Source: Streptosporangium roseum DSM 43021 (GTDB lineage: Bacteria > Actinomycetota > Actinomycetes > Streptosporangiales > Streptosporangiaceae). From it: a stretch of 64,000 bases of DNA. Below the pieces are notes generated by a model. That model saw only the letters and a program-made list of their open reading frames with translations, ran no database searches and had not been told where the DNA came from. The stretch lies in the NCBI RefSeq assembly GCF_000024865.1, contig NC_013595.1, positions 6,696,001-6,760,000 on the forward strand. Reading direction: 5' to 3'. Positions 1 to 9,255 of the stretch are shown here, one piece after another (within the stretch, counting starts at the first letter, position 1; each line of letters starts with the position of its first letter). The position numbers and the translations under genes were made by a program.

Positions 1-734
1 CCGAGGCGGCGCTCTGGAAGCGGCTGTCCGCGGCCCGTACGGCCTTCGCCAAGCGGCGCAAGGCCTACTTCGCCGGGCTGGACGAGCAGCGTGAGGGCGT
101 GCGCTCATCCAAGGAGCGCATCGTCGCCGAGGCCGAGGCGCTGGCCTCCTCCACCGACTGGGGCGCCACGGCCTCCGCCTACCGCGACCTGATGCAGCAG
201 TGGAAGACGGCGGGCCGGGCCTCCCGTGAGGTCGAGGACGAGCTCTGGGGCCGTTTCAAGGGCGCCCAGGACCAGTTCTTCCAGGCCCGTTCCGCGGTCT
301 TCGCCGAGCGTGACGCCTCGCTGGCGGCCAACGCCGAGGTCAAGGAGCAGCTCCTCGCCGAGGCCGAGAAGATCGTCCCGGTCTCCGACGCCCGCTCCGC
401 CAGGGCCGCGCTGCGCGGCATCCTGGAGCGGTGGGAGGCCGCCGGTCAGGTCCCGCGCGAGCAGCGCGACCGCCTTGAGGGCGGGCTGCGCAAGATCGAC
501 GAAGCGGTCCGCAAGGCCGAGGAGGCGGAGTGGAAGCGCTCCAACCCCGAGGCCCGCGCGCGTGCCCAGAACACGGTCGACCAGCTCCACAAGTCGATCG
601 AGCAGCTGGAGACCCGCCTGGCCAAGGCGGAGGCGGCCGGCAAGGACAAGGACGTGAAGGACGCCCAGGAGGCCCTGATCGCCCGTCGTTCCTGGCTGGA
701 GGAGGCCGAGCGCACGCTCGCCGAGTTCTCCTGA
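1..734 (+). CDS. DUF349 domain protein, 5' end outside window
   Basis: The open frame enters from the left edge (codons begin at base 3) and ends with TGA at 732-734, giving 243 visible residues. The visible part is almost entirely charged alpha-helix, rich in Ala, Glu, Lys and Arg, with repeated units of the type LW-x-R-F/L-x-A...F...R followed by helical spacers; this is the DUF349 pattern. The C-terminus is a predicted coiled coil (QLHKSIEQLETRLAKAEAA). The molecular function of this family is not established. In actinomycetes it commonly lies next to rel, as here, where it converges on rel. An internal GTG at 99 could be mistaken for a start, but the DUF349 pattern continues upstream of it, so it is not the start. 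Confidence 0.85.
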   Translation, partial: EAALWKRLSAARTAFAKRRKAYFAGLDEQREGVRSSKERIVAEAEALASSTDWGATASAYRDLMQQWKTAGRASREVEDELWGRFKGAQDQFFQARSAVFAERDASLAANAEVKEQLLAEAEKIVPVSDARSARAALRGILERWEAAGQVPREQRDRLEGGLRKIDEAVRKAEEAEWKRSNPEARARAQNTVDQLHKSIEQLETRLAKAEAAGKDKDVKDAQEALIARRSWLEEAERTLAEFS

Positions 735-750
735 CGCGCTGAGAGACCCT

Positions 751-786
751 GGAGGGCGTGTCCCCGCTTGCGGGGACACGCCCTCC
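751..786 (+). terminator. Intrinsic terminator after the DUF349 gene
   Basis: Perfect 16-bp inverted repeat (751-766 with 771-786) closed by the 4-base loop CTTG, 17 bases after the stop codon. It is followed by GGCTTTCCCCC rather than a clean T run, which is usual in high-GC actinomycetes. Confidence 0.8.
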
Positions 787-848
787 GGCTTTCCCCCGTA
801 CGGCGCAGCCGGCGCCCCCAGGGCGCCACGCGGCGGCACGGCGCCGGA

Positions 849-934
849 GGCAGCGGCACCCGCGGCGGGTACGTGGACCTCGCCCGGCCGGGGGACGGGG
901 CAGCGGCACCCGCGGTGGGTGCGGGGACCTCGTC
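849..934. repeat. 50-bp-period direct repeat, about 1.7 copies
   Basis: A block beginning GGCAGCGGCACCCGCGG and ending GGACCTCG occurs at 849-884 and again at 899-934 with few mismatches. It lies between the convergent DUF349 and rel genes. No coding signal is evident. Confidence 0.6.
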
Positions 935-956
935 TCGCCCCGGCGGGGGCGGCGGG

Positions 957-3314
957 TCAGGCTCCGGCGCCGCTCACCCGGTAGACGTCGTAGACACCGG
1001 GGATGTTGCGCACGGCCTTCAGGACGTGCCCCAGGTGCTTGGGGTCGCCCATCTCGAAGGTGAACTTGCTGATCGCCACCCGGTCCCTGGACGTCGTCAC
1101 CGACGCCGACAGGATGTTCACGTGCTGGTCCGACAGGGTCCGGGTCACATCCGACAGCAGACGTGGCCGGTCGAGCGCCTCGACCTGCAGGGCGACCAGG
1201 AACACCGAGTCGTCCGCGGCCGACCAGGCCACCTCGACCAGCCGGTCCGGCTGGGACTTCAGCTGCTCCACGTTGGGACAGTTGGTGCGGTGCACCGACA
1301 CGCCGTGCCCACGGGTGACGAAGCCGATGATCTCGTCACCGGGCACGGGGGTGCAGCAGCGCGACAGCCGTACCCACACGTCCGAGTCACCCGCCACCAC
1401 CACGCCCGCGCCGCCGCTGCCGCGGGGCCGGCCCCGCACCTTCGTGGGCACCGAGGCCTCGGCGATGTCCTCCTCCGCGCCGTCCACCCCGCCGAGGGAG
1501 TGCACCAGCTTCTGCACGACCGCCTGGGCGGCGATGTGGCCCTCTCCAACGGCCGCGTAGAGCGCGGAGACGTCGGGATAGCGCAGGTCCCTGGCGAGGG
1601 TCAGGAGGGACTCTCCGGACATCATGCGCTGCAGCGGCAGGCCCTGCTTGCGCATGGCCCGGCCGATGGCCTCCTTGCCCGCCTCGATCGCGGTCTCGCG
1701 GCGCTCCTTGGAGAACCACTGACGGATCTTGTTGCGGGCCCGGCCGGACTTGACGAACTTGAGCCAGTCACGCGACGGGCCCGCGTCGGGCGACTTGGAG
1801 GTGAAGATCTCGACGGTGTCGCCGTTGCCCAGCCGCGACTCCAGCGGCACCAGGCGGCCGTTGACCCGGGCCCCGATGCAGCGGTGCCCGACCTCGGTGT
1901 GGACGGCGTAGGCGAAGTCGACCGACGTCGCACCCTCGGGGAGGGCGATCACCTGGCCCCGCGGGGTGAAGACGTACACCTCCGAGACCGACAGGTCGAA
2001 CCTGAGCGACTCCAGGAACTCCCCCGGGTCGGCGGTCTCCTTCTGCCAGTCCAGGAGCTGGCGGAGCCACGCCATGTCGTTGCCGGGCTTCAGCTTCGCT
2101 CCGGGAGGACCGGCGGCCGTCATGTCCTCCTTGTACTTCCAGTGCGCGGCCACGCCGTACTCGGACCTGTGGTGCATGGCGTGGGTGCGGATCTGCAGCT
2201 CCACCGGCTTGCCCTCGGGGCCGATCACCGTGGTGTGCAGCGACTGGTACATGTTGAACTTGGGCATCGCGATGTAGTCCTTGAACCGGCCGGGCACCGG
2301 GTTCCATCGCGCGTGGATCGTTCCGAGGGCGGCATAGCAGTCGCGGACCGTGTCGACCAGCACCCGGATGCCGACCAGGTCGTAGATGTCGTCGAAGGCG
2401 ACGTCCCTGGCGATCATCTTCTGGTAGACCGAGTAGTAGTGCTTGGGGCGTCCCTTGACCACCGCGCGGATCTTGGCCTCGCGCAGGTCGCCGGAGACCT
2501 TCTCGATGACCTCCTGCAGGAACAGGTCCCTGCGCGGGGCCCGCTCCGACACCATCCTGGCGATCTCGTCGTAGCGCTTGGGGTAGAGCATGGCGAACGC
2601 GAGGTCCTCCAGCTCCCACTTGATGGTGTTCATGCCCAGCCGGTGGGCGAGCGGCGCGAAGATCTCCAGCGTCTCGCGGGACTTCTGCTGCCGCTTGTGC
2701 TCGGGGAGGTAGCGCATGGTGCGCATGTTGTGCAGCCGGTCGGCGAGCTTGATCACCAGCACCCGGATGTCGCGGGACATCGCCACGACCATCTTGCGCA
2801 CGGTCTCGGCCTGCGCGGCGTCACCGAACTTGACCTTGTCGAGCTTGGTGACGCCGTCGACCAGCAGCGCGATGTTGTCGCCGAAGTCCGAGCGCAGCTC
2901 GTCCAGGCCGTAGGCGGTGTCCTCGACGGTGTCGTGCAGCAGCGCGGCGCACAGCGTCTCGTCGTCGGTGCCGAGCTCGGCCAGGATCGTCGCCACCGCC
3001 AGGGGGTGGGTGATGTAGGGGTCGCCGCTCTTGCGCTTCTGATCGCGATGGTGGTAGGCGGCCACATCGTAGGCACGCTCGATCAGCCGCAGGTCTGCCT
3101 TCGGATGGGTCGCACGGACCGTCCGGAACAGCGGCTCCAGCACCGGGTTCATGGCGCCACCCCATTGCCCCCCAAAGCGCGCGAGTCTGCGCCTCACCGC
3201 AGGCTTCTCTTCGGTGGCTCCGGACATGGCGGAACCGGCATCGCCGGCCGGGACGGCCGTCACGGGACCGCCGCCGTCGGCGGTCACGTCGGGGACGACC
3301 ACATCACGGGGCAC
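957..3314 (-). CDS. rel: Bifunctional (p)ppGpp synthase/hydrolase Rel
   Basis: This 785-residue protein has the full long RelA/SpoT layout. An N-terminal HD hydrolase domain carries HDTVED at about 127-132; the (p)ppGpp synthetase domain follows (RFKDYIAMPKFNMYQSLHT); then TGS (VYVFTPRGQVIALPEGAT, about 450), the conserved-cysteine region (RCCTPVPGD) and a C-terminal ACT domain. With an intact HD motif it should both make and degrade (p)ppGpp, as the single Rel enzyme of actinomycetes does, in the cytoplasm on the ribosome. The start is GTG at 3314 with GAGGAG about 6 bases upstream. It lies 77 bases downstream of apt, the usual actinobacterial order (secD-secF-apt-rel). An N-terminal extension of about 50 low-complexity residues precedes the HD domain. 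Confidence 0.96.
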   Translation of the reverse strand: MPRDVVVPDVTADGGGPVTAVPAGDAGSAMSGATEEKPAVRRRLARFGGQWGGAMNPVLEPLFRTVRATHPKADLRLIERAYDVAAYHHRDQKRKSGDPYITHPLAVATILAELGTDDETLCAALLHDTVEDTAYGLDELRSDFGDNIALLVDGVTKLDKVKFGDAAQAETVRKMVVAMSRDIRVLVIKLADRLHNMRTMRYLPEHKRQQKSRETLEIFAPLAHRLGMNTIKWELEDLAFAMLYPKRYDEIARMVSERAPRRDLFLQEVIEKVSGDLREAKIRAVVKGRPKHYYSVYQKMIARDVAFDDIYDLVGIRVLVDTVRDCYAALGTIHARWNPVPGRFKDYIAMPKFNMYQSLHTTVIGPEGKPVELQIRTHAMHHRSEYGVAAHWKYKEDMTAAGPPGAKLKPGNDMAWLRQLLDWQKETADPGEFLESLRFDLSVSEVYVFTPRGQVIALPEGATSVDFAYAVHTEVGHRCIGARVNGRLVPLESRLGNGDTVEIFTSKSPDAGPSRDWLKFVKSGRARNKIRQWFSKERRETAIEAGKEAIGRAMRKQGLPLQRMMSGESLLTLARDLRYPDVSALYAAVGEGHIAAQAVVQKLVHSLGGVDGAEEDIAEASVPTKVRGRPRGSGGAGVVVAGDSDVWVRLSRCCTPVPGDEIIGFVTRGHGVSVHRTNCPNVEQLKSQPDRLVEVAWSAADDSVFLVALQVEALDRPRLLSDVTRTLSDQHVNILSASVTTSRDRVAISKFTFEMGDPKHLGHVLKAVRNIPGVYDVYRVSGAGA

Positions 3315-3391
3315 TCAGACTCCTCACATTCGAGTCCAGATCCCCCAAGTGTATCCAGACCGGCTTCAATGCTTACCCCGGTGGGGTGGAA

Positions 3392-3910
3392 TCAGACGAT
3401 CACGAGGGAGTGCAGCTCGACGCCGTCCAACCGCTCGCGCCCCTTGAGGGAGGCCAATTCCATGAGCACGGCGATGGCGACGACGTCGGCGCCCGCCCTG
3501 CGGACCAGCTCCACCGCCGCGCACGCCGTACCTCCGGTGGCGAGCACGTCATCGACGATCAGGACGCGGTCTCCTGGGGCGAAGGCGTCCCGGTGGACCT
3601 CGATGGTGGCGGAGCCGTACTCCAGATCGTAGGACGCCTCAAGCGTCTCGGAGGGCAGTTTGCCTTTCTTGCGTACCGGGACGAACCCGGCGCCCGCCTT
3701 GTAGGCGGCCGGGGCGGCCAGGATGAAGCCCCGCGCCTCGATGCCGACGATCTTGTCGACCCGGTGGAGCCCGGCGAACTCGTTCACCACCTCGGCGAAG
3801 GCGGGCGGGTCTGCGAGCAGTGGGGTGATGTCCTTGAACAGCACTCCCGCCTGGGGGTAGTCGGGTACGTCGCGGATCCTGTCGAGGATCAGCTGCTGCA
3901 GGTCACTCAT
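3392..3910 (-). CDS. apt: Adenine phosphoribosyltransferase
   Basis: 172 residues. It converts adenine plus PRPP to AMP (purine salvage, cytoplasm). The PRPP-binding signature VLIVDDVLATGGT and the upstream IEARGFILA segment typical of Apt are both present. I chose ATG at 3910 because AAGGGA sits 7 bases upstream; a GTG two codons earlier (3916) is in frame but poorly spaced. It lies between the terminator of the sec operon and rel, so it probably has its own promoter despite conserved synteny with secDF. Confidence 0.95.
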   Translation of the reverse strand: MSDLQQLILDRIRDVPDYPQAGVLFKDITPLLADPPAFAEVVNEFAGLHRVDKIVGIEARGFILAAPAAYKAGAGFVPVRKKGKLPSETLEASYDLEYGSATIEVHRDAFAPGDRVLIVDDVLATGGTACAAVELVRRAGADVVAIAVLMELASLKGRERLDGVELHSLVIV

Positions 3911-3929
3911 GATCACATCCCTTACGAAA

Positions 3930-3962
3930 ACGCCTCCGCCCCCCGGGAGGGAGCGGAGGCGT
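3930..3962 (-). terminator. Intrinsic terminator of the yajC-secD-secF unit
   Basis: On the minus strand a stem ACGCCTCCGC/GCGGAGGCGT encloses a C/G-rich interior and is followed directly by TTTTCG. It sits 12 bases after the secF stop and before apt, so it should separate sec transcription from apt-rel. Confidence 0.8.
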
Positions 3963-3974
3963 GATCTGTTCCGC

Positions 3975-5018
3975 CTATTTCTTCTTGCGCTTCTCGGCGT
4001 CCGGCACGGAGCCGTTGGCGGCCCCCGCCGTGACCGGCTGGCGGGCGCTCTTGGCCGCCGTCCCGGCCGCGCCGCCGTGGGCGGCGAGCCTGCGGGCGAT
4101 CGCCTGGTAGCGCGACTCCCGCTCCTTCAACGTGACCAGCAGCGGCGTCGCCACGCACAGCGAGGAGTACGTGCCGACGATCATGCCGACGAACAGGGCC
4201 AGCGACAGGTCCTTCAGCGTGCCGGCGCCGAACAGCGTGGTGCCGATGAACAGGATCGCGGCCACCGGCAGGATCGCCACCAGGGTGGTGTTCAGCGACC
4301 GGATCAGCGTGTGGTTCAGCGCGTTGTTGGCGGCCTGCGTGTAGGTCATCTTGGAGGTCGTGCCGAGCTTGGCGGTGACCTCCTTGATCATGTCGAACAC
4401 GACGACCGCGTCGTACAGCGAGTATCCGAGGATCGTCAGGAAGCCCAGCAGGGTCGCCGGCGTGACCTCGAATCCGGACCACGCGTAGACACCGGCGGTG
4501 ATCACCAGGTCGTGGAGCAGCGCCACGACGGCGGCCAGCGCCATCTTCCACTCGAAGGCGAGCGTGAGGTACAGGATGATCGCCAGCATGAAGACGATCA
4601 GGCCGATGATCGCCTTGTCGGCCACCTGGCCGCCCCACGAGGCGCCGATCACCTGGAGGTTGACCTGGTTCTGCTGCAGGCCGAACTCCTTGGCGACCGC
4701 CTTCTGAACCGTGGTCACCTCCTCCTCGGGGAGGCTCTCGGTGGTGACCCGCCAGCCGTTGTTCGTCGTCTGCGCGATGACCTGGTGGACGCCCGCGTCG
4801 TTGAAGGTGGTACGCACCTCCTGGATGTCGGCGGCCGGGGCCTTGAAGGAGAACACCGACCCGCCCTTGAACTCCACGCCCAGGTTCAGGCCGTTGACGA
4901 CCAGGCCGGCGATGGAGATCAGCAGGAGGACGGCGGAGAGGCCGTACCAGAGCTTCTTGCGCCCGACGAAGTCGACATTGACCTCGCCTCGGTACAGCCG
5001 GCGCGCGATGCCGGACAT
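3975..5018 (-). CDS. secF: Protein translocase subunit SecF
   Basis: 347 residues. It is the membrane partner of SecD and uses the proton motive force to assist Sec-dependent export at the outer face of the membrane. There is one N-terminal membrane helix (about 25-43), an extracytoplasmic domain, and five more helices containing the SecF signatures HDLVITAGVY, LGYSLYDAVVVFD and RSLNTTLVAILPV. A basic tail ends in EKRKKK. Its ATG overlaps the secD stop (ATGA, shared base 5018), which implies translational coupling. Confidence 0.96.
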   Translation of the reverse strand: MSGIARRLYRGEVNVDFVGRKKLWYGLSAVLLLISIAGLVVNGLNLGVEFKGGSVFSFKAPAADIQEVRTTFNDAGVHQVIAQTTNNGWRVTTESLPEEEVTTVQKAVAKEFGLQQNQVNLQVIGASWGGQVADKAIIGLIVFMLAIILYLTLAFEWKMALAAVVALLHDLVITAGVYAWSGFEVTPATLLGFLTILGYSLYDAVVVFDMIKEVTAKLGTTSKMTYTQAANNALNHTLIRSLNTTLVAILPVAAILFIGTTLFGAGTLKDLSLALFVGMIVGTYSSLCVATPLLVTLKERESRYQAIARRLAAHGGAAGTAAKSARQPVTAGAANGSVPDAEKRKKK

Positions 5019-6802
5019 CAGGCCTCCTGCGGGGTGGGCTTGGAGCCGACGGACGTCTGGACGCTCATGCGCTCGGCGTCGAGACCGGAGAGCTTGTGGC
5101 CCCTGGCGAAGAACTTCCTCTTGGCGAGCAGCGCGACGAACGGCTTGGTGAACATGAACACCACGGCGATGTCGATCAGGGTGGTCAGGCCCATCGCGAA
5201 CGCGAATCCGGCCACGCCGCCGACCGCCAGGAAGTACAGGACCACGGCGGCGATGAACATGACCGCGTCCGCGATCAGGATCGTGCGGCGGGCACGGACC
5301 CAGGCGACCTCGACGGCCGTCCGCAGCGAGCGGCGCCCCTCCTTCATCTCGTCACGGATGCGTTCGAAGTAGACGATGAACGAGTCCGCGGTGATACCGA
5401 TCGAGACGATCAGGCCGATGATGTGCGGCAGCGACAGGCGGAAGCCCGCGAACGTACCGAGGATCACCACCGCCTGGTAGGTCAGGACCGAGGCGACCAC
5501 GAGGCTCAGCACCGAGACGATGCCCAGGCCCCGGTAGTAGAGCATCGAGTAGACGAGCACCAGGCCGAGGCCGATCGCACCGGCGATCAGGCCGCCGCGG
5601 AGCTGGTCGGCGCCCAGGGTGGAGGAGACCTCCTCGATGGAGCCCTTCTTGAACTTCAGCGGCAGCGCGCCGAACTTGAGCTGACCGGCCAGCTCGTCGG
5701 CCGTCACCTGGGTGAAGCTGCCGGAGATCTGCGCCCGGCCGCCGGTGATCGGCTCCTGGATGACCGGCGCGGAGATCACCACGCCGTCCAGGACCATGGC
5801 GACCTGGTTGCGCGGCGGCTGCGAGTTGAAGGCGGTGGTGGTGACCTTCGACCACTGGGTCGGGCCCTCGCCCTTGAAGGAGAGCTGGACGAGCCACTCG
5901 CCGGTGGTCTGGTCCACCCCGGCCGTCGCGGTGTCGATCGAGGTGCCGGTCACGGCCGCCTTGTCGAGCACGTACTTGGTGCTGCTGTCCTGGCTGCAGC
6001 CGACGAACTGCTTGTTGGGGTCGTCCTGGGCGCCCTGGCCGTTGTCCTTGGCGCAGTCGAGCTCCTGGAACTGCTTGAGCACCGCCGGGTCGATCCCGGC
6101 CGGGTCCACGCCCGCCATCGGGTCGTTCGGGTCCATCGCCGGGGCCGTCGGCTGCGCCGTCGGGGCGGCGCTCTGACTCGGCTCCGCGGACGGAGACGCG
6201 TTCTTGGCCGGCTTCTTGTCCGACGGGGCCTGCGTGGCCCCCGGGCTCGGGTTGGTGAGCGCCGAGGACAGGGCGCGGCCGGCGGGCGAGCCGGTCGGGC
6301 TCGGCGTGGCCGTCTGCCCCGGCTTGGGAGCCCTGGAGTTCTGCTTGCCGGTGGCCGTGGGAGAGGCGGACGGCGCCGGTGTCGGCGCCTGGGTGGGCAT
6401 CTGACCGGGGGGCGGCGGCGACCCGGCCGCGACCGCCATCACCTGGCGGAATCGCAGCTCCGCGGTGGTGCCGACCAGCTTGACGACTTCCTCCTGCCCG
6501 GCTCCGGGGACGGAGATGACAATGTTGTCACCGGACTTGGCGACCTCGGCGTCGGAGATTCCGCTGCCGTTCACCCGGTTCCGGATGATGCCCACGGCGA
6601 GGTTGAGGCTCTCCTCGGTGGGAGGAGTGCCGTTCGGGGTCACGGGCTGCAGCGTCACTGTCGTGCCGCCGGCGAGGTCGAGGCCATATTCCGGGGCGTA
6701 TGCCTTGTTGAAGAACATCACCCCGCCCATGGCGAGAATAATCACCAGAAGCGCCAGGAGCATGCGCCCCGGTCTGCTCTGGCCGCTGGTCGGTCGGGCC
6801 AC
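5018..6802 (-). CDS. secD: Protein translocase subunit SecD
   Basis: 594 residues. An N-terminal membrane anchor is followed by the GLDLAGGT motif, the large extracytoplasmic domain, and C-terminal SecD/SSD helices with GITADSFIVYFERIRDE. SecD works with SecF and YajC as an accessory complex to SecYEG. The periplasmic domain carries a long low-complexity insertion of about 100 residues (roughly 125-230) rich in Pro, Ser, Thr, Ala and Gln, between the two halves of the P1 domain. Such disordered insertions are known in actinobacterial SecD but vary in length. It is coupled to secF and lies 48 bases after yajC. Confidence 0.96.
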   Translation of the reverse strand: MARPTSGQSRPGRMLLALLVIILAMGGVMFFNKAYAPEYGLDLAGGTTVTLQPVTPNGTPPTEESLNLAVGIIRNRVNGSGISDAEVAKSGDNIVISVPGAGQEEVVKLVGTTAELRFRQVMAVAAGSPPPPGQMPTQAPTPAPSASPTATGKQNSRAPKPGQTATPSPTGSPAGRALSSALTNPSPGATQAPSDKKPAKNASPSAEPSQSAAPTAQPTAPAMDPNDPMAGVDPAGIDPAVLKQFQELDCAKDNGQGAQDDPNKQFVGCSQDSSTKYVLDKAAVTGTSIDTATAGVDQTTGEWLVQLSFKGEGPTQWSKVTTTAFNSQPPRNQVAMVLDGVVISAPVIQEPITGGRAQISGSFTQVTADELAGQLKFGALPLKFKKGSIEEVSSTLGADQLRGGLIAGAIGLGLVLVYSMLYYRGLGIVSVLSLVVASVLTYQAVVILGTFAGFRLSLPHIIGLIVSIGITADSFIVYFERIRDEMKEGRRSLRTAVEVAWVRARRTILIADAVMFIAAVVLYFLAVGGVAGFAFAMGLTTLIDIAVVFMFTKPFVALLAKRKFFARGHKLSGLDAERMSVQTSVGSKPTPQEA

Positions 6803-6850
6803 TGGTCGTCAGTTCTTTCGGCTATAGGGGATGGTCGGTGAGCCTGGTCA

Positions 6851-7216
6851 TCACTTCTTCGGCGAGTCCTGGTCGTCGTGCGGCTTCACGGTGTCCACCA
6901 CATTGTCGTCCACGACGTCGACGGCCTTGACATCTTCTTCCTGATCGACGTCGTCGACCGGGGTCAGCACACGGCCGATCGCGGCCTTGACCCAGCGGGT
7001 CTCGACACCGGGGGCGATCTCCAGGATCACGTCGTCGGCGTCGATCGCCACCACGGTCGCGAAAAGCCCCGTCGTGGTCATGATGCGGGTTCCGGAGGTC
7101 AGGGAGTTCTGCATCTGAGCCTGCTCCTGCTGCCGCTTGCGCTGCGGCCGGATAAGCAGGAAGTAGAACACCACGACCATCAGAGCGATCATGATAAGGC
7201 TTGAATAGTCGCCCAT
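6851..7216 (-). CDS. yajC: Preprotein translocase subunit YajC
   Basis: 121 residues with a single N-terminal membrane helix (about 5-22: SLIMIALMVVVFYFLLIRPQ) followed by the family motif RPQRKRQQEQ and a small cytoplasmic beta domain (GTRIMTTTGLFATVV, DDVILEIAPGVETRW). The acidic tail (residues 92-121) is probably disordered. AAGGAG lies about 8 bases before the ATG. It is the first gene of the sec accessory operon; the 226-base gap to ruvB upstream gives room for its own promoter, although I see no convincing promoter hexamers there. Confidence 0.94.
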   Translation of the reverse strand: MGDYSSLIMIALMVVVFYFLLIRPQRKRQQEQAQMQNSLTSGTRIMTTTGLFATVVAIDADDVILEIAPGVETRWVKAAIGRVLTPVDDVDQEEDVKAVDVVDDNVVDTVKPHDDQDSPKK

Positions 7217-7442
7217 AGGGCCGCTCCTTAGGCTTAAGAATGACCGGCCTGGGGCCGGACGTCGTATGCGGCCACGCCGCTCAGCACGTCAGCCTACACA
7301 GCCAGCCAAGGCACGGAGTTTAGGCGAGCTGTTAGAGCGCGGCAACGAAGTCACGGACAGGCGCGCAGGGAAGTTCCCATTTCGATACCGTTGTCACCGA
7401 TCTGTGATCAACTCTGTACGGTTTCCCCATCAAAACCCAACG

Positions 7443-8501
7443 TCAGGCGTGCCCCAGATCATCCTCAAGATCAACGACCATCGAGGCGCCGAATGCGTCC
7501 GGCGGCGGCGTCAGCCCCAGATGGACCCAGGCCGCGGCGGTGGCGACCCGGCCCCGGGGAGTGCGCGCCAGCAGACCCTGGCGGACCAGGAACGGCTCCG
7601 CGACCACCTCGACCGTCTCCGGCTCCTCCCCCACCGCGACCGCCAGTGTGGAAAGTCCCACCGGGCCGCCCCCGAACTTCCGCAGCAGCGCCCCGAGCAC
7701 CGCCCGGTCCAGCCGGTCCAGCCCCTCGGCGTCGACCTCGTAGAGGTTCAGCGCCGCCGAGGCGACGTCCCGGGTGACCACCCCGTCGGCCCGCACCTCG
7801 GCGAAGTCGCGGACCCGGCGCAGCAGCCGGTTGGCGATGCGGGGCGTGCCCCGCGACCGGCCGGCGATCTCGTGCGCCGCGTCACCGGGGAGCTGCAGGC
7901 CGAGCAGCCGTGAGGAGCGGTGCAGCACCTGCTCCAGCTCGGCCACGTCGTAGAACTCCATGTGCGCGACGAAGCCGAACCGGTCGCGCAGCGGAGCGGG
8001 CAGCAGCCCGGCCCGCGTGGTCGCCCCGACCAGGGTGAACGGCGCGACCTCCAGCGGGATCGCGGTCGCCCCGGGCCCCTTGCCCACCACGATGTCGACG
8101 CGGAAGTCCTCCATCGCGAGATAGAGCATCTCCTCCGCCGGACGGGCCATCCGGTGGATCTCGTCGATGAAGAGGACCTCTCCCTCCGAGAGGGTCGACA
8201 GGATCGCCGCGAGGTCACCCGCCCGCTCCAGCGCGGGCCCGGAGGTGATCCGGAGCGGCACGGAGAGCTCCGTGGCGATGATCATGGAGAGGGTCGTCTT
8301 GCCCAGGCCGGGACCACCGCTCATCAGCACATGGTCCGGCGGCCGGTTGCGCCGCAGCGCGCTCTGCAGCACCAGCGACAGCTGCTCGCGCACCCGTGCC
8401 TGGCCGATGAACTCCTCCAGCCGCTTGGGCCGCAGCGCCGCCTCGATCAGCCGCTCGTCGCCCTCGGCGTCCGGCGCCACCAGATCCCGATCGAAGCTCA
8501 C
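7443..8501 (-). CDS. ruvB: Holliday junction branch-migration helicase RuvB
   Basis: 352 residues. RuvB is the hexameric AAA+ motor that drives branch migration with RuvA. The N-terminal lid motif RLIEAALRPKRLEEFIGQ, Walker A GGPGLGKTTL (about 63), Walker B LFIDEIHR, sensor 1 LVGATTRAGLL and the C-terminal winged-helix domain (LDRAVLGALLRKFGGGPVGLSTLA) are all present. It lies 133 bases after ruvA, slightly separated from the tightly overlapping ruvC-ruvA pair. Confidence 0.97.
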   Translation of the reverse strand: MSFDRDLVAPDAEGDERLIEAALRPKRLEEFIGQARVREQLSLVLQSALRRNRPPDHVLMSGGPGLGKTTLSMIIATELSVPLRITSGPALERAGDLAAILSTLSEGEVLFIDEIHRMARPAEEMLYLAMEDFRVDIVVGKGPGATAIPLEVAPFTLVGATTRAGLLPAPLRDRFGFVAHMEFYDVAELEQVLHRSSRLLGLQLPGDAAHEIAGRSRGTPRIANRLLRRVRDFAEVRADGVVTRDVASAALNLYEVDAEGLDRLDRAVLGALLRKFGGGPVGLSTLAVAVGEEPETVEVVAEPFLVRQGLLARTPRGRVATAAAWVHLGLTPPPDAFGASMVVDLEDDLGHA

Positions 8502-8634
8502 GCCGGTCCACCTTCACTCACGCGGGTCTTCCCCGTCTCACCTGAACCGCCCCTGCCGTCCCGGCCCGCGCGGACGACCGCTGTCCCGCCGAGCCCGCCG
8601 TGTCCCTCCGGGATCCGCATCGCAGACCCCGTGC

Positions 8635-9255
8635 TCACCGCACGCTCAGGGCGCGGAGCGCGGCCTTGAGCAACGTCGCCACCTGCGGGGAGCGGCCCTC
8701 CGCCACCTCGATGTCGGCCTGGGGGGTGACGGCCGCGACGGCCTCGTCGGCGTCCCGGGCCGAGTAGCCGAGGCCCACCAGCCCGGAGTGCACCTGGTCC
8801 CGCCAGGCGGGCGCGGCCGCACCGCCGTTGAGGGCGGCGTTGACGGCCTGATCGGGCGTGCCGAGCTTGTCCTTGAGGTCGACGATGATCCGCTGGGCCC
8901 CCTTGGGCCCCACCCCGGGAACCCTGGTCAGCGCCTTGACGTCGGCGCTCGCCACGGCCATCCGGAGCGCGTTGGGGGTGTGGACGGCCAGCATCGCCAG
9001 AGCGACCTTGGGTCCGACCCCGTTGGCCGTCTGCAGCATCTCGAAGACGCCGCGCTCGTCGTCGCTTCCGAAGCCGAACAGCGTCAGCGACTCCTCCCGG
9101 ACCACCAGCGAGGTGGCCAGCCGGGCCTCCTCGCCCACCCTGAGCGTGGCCAGCGTGCCCGGCGTGCAGTGGACCAGCATGCCCACCCCGCCGACCTCGA
9201 CCACCGCGCCGTCGGGCGCGATCGCGGCCACCCGTCCCCGTACCGAGGCGATCAC
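8635..9255 (-). CDS. ruvA: Holliday junction DNA-binding protein RuvA
   Basis: 206 residues, the usual RuvA length. An N-terminal OB fold (IASVRGRVAAIAPDGAVVEV) is followed by tandem helix-hairpin-helix motifs (TANGVGPKVALAMLAV and RVPGVGPKGAQRIIVDLKD) that contact junction DNA, a flexible linker, and a C-terminal three-helix domain that binds RuvB. The start is GTG at 9255, inside the end of ruvC (shared GTGA), so translation is coupled. The frame stays open far upstream, but that part is antisense-free shadow of ruvC and is not RuvA. Confidence 0.95.
   Translation of the reverse strand: MIASVRGRVAAIAPDGAVVEVGGVGMLVHCTPGTLATLRVGEEARLATSLVVREESLTLFGFGSDDERGVFEMLQTANGVGPKVALAMLAVHTPNALRMAVASADVKALTRVPGVGPKGAQRIIVDLKDKLGTPDQAVNAALNGGAAAPAWRDQVHSGLVGLGYSARDADEAVAAVTPQADIEVAEGRSPQVATLLKAALRALSVR

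Noticed and set aside
768..3632. Long open frame of 954 codons opposite rel and apt
   Set aside because: Antisense to two well-recognised genes; composition is that of a third-position shadow in high-GC DNA.
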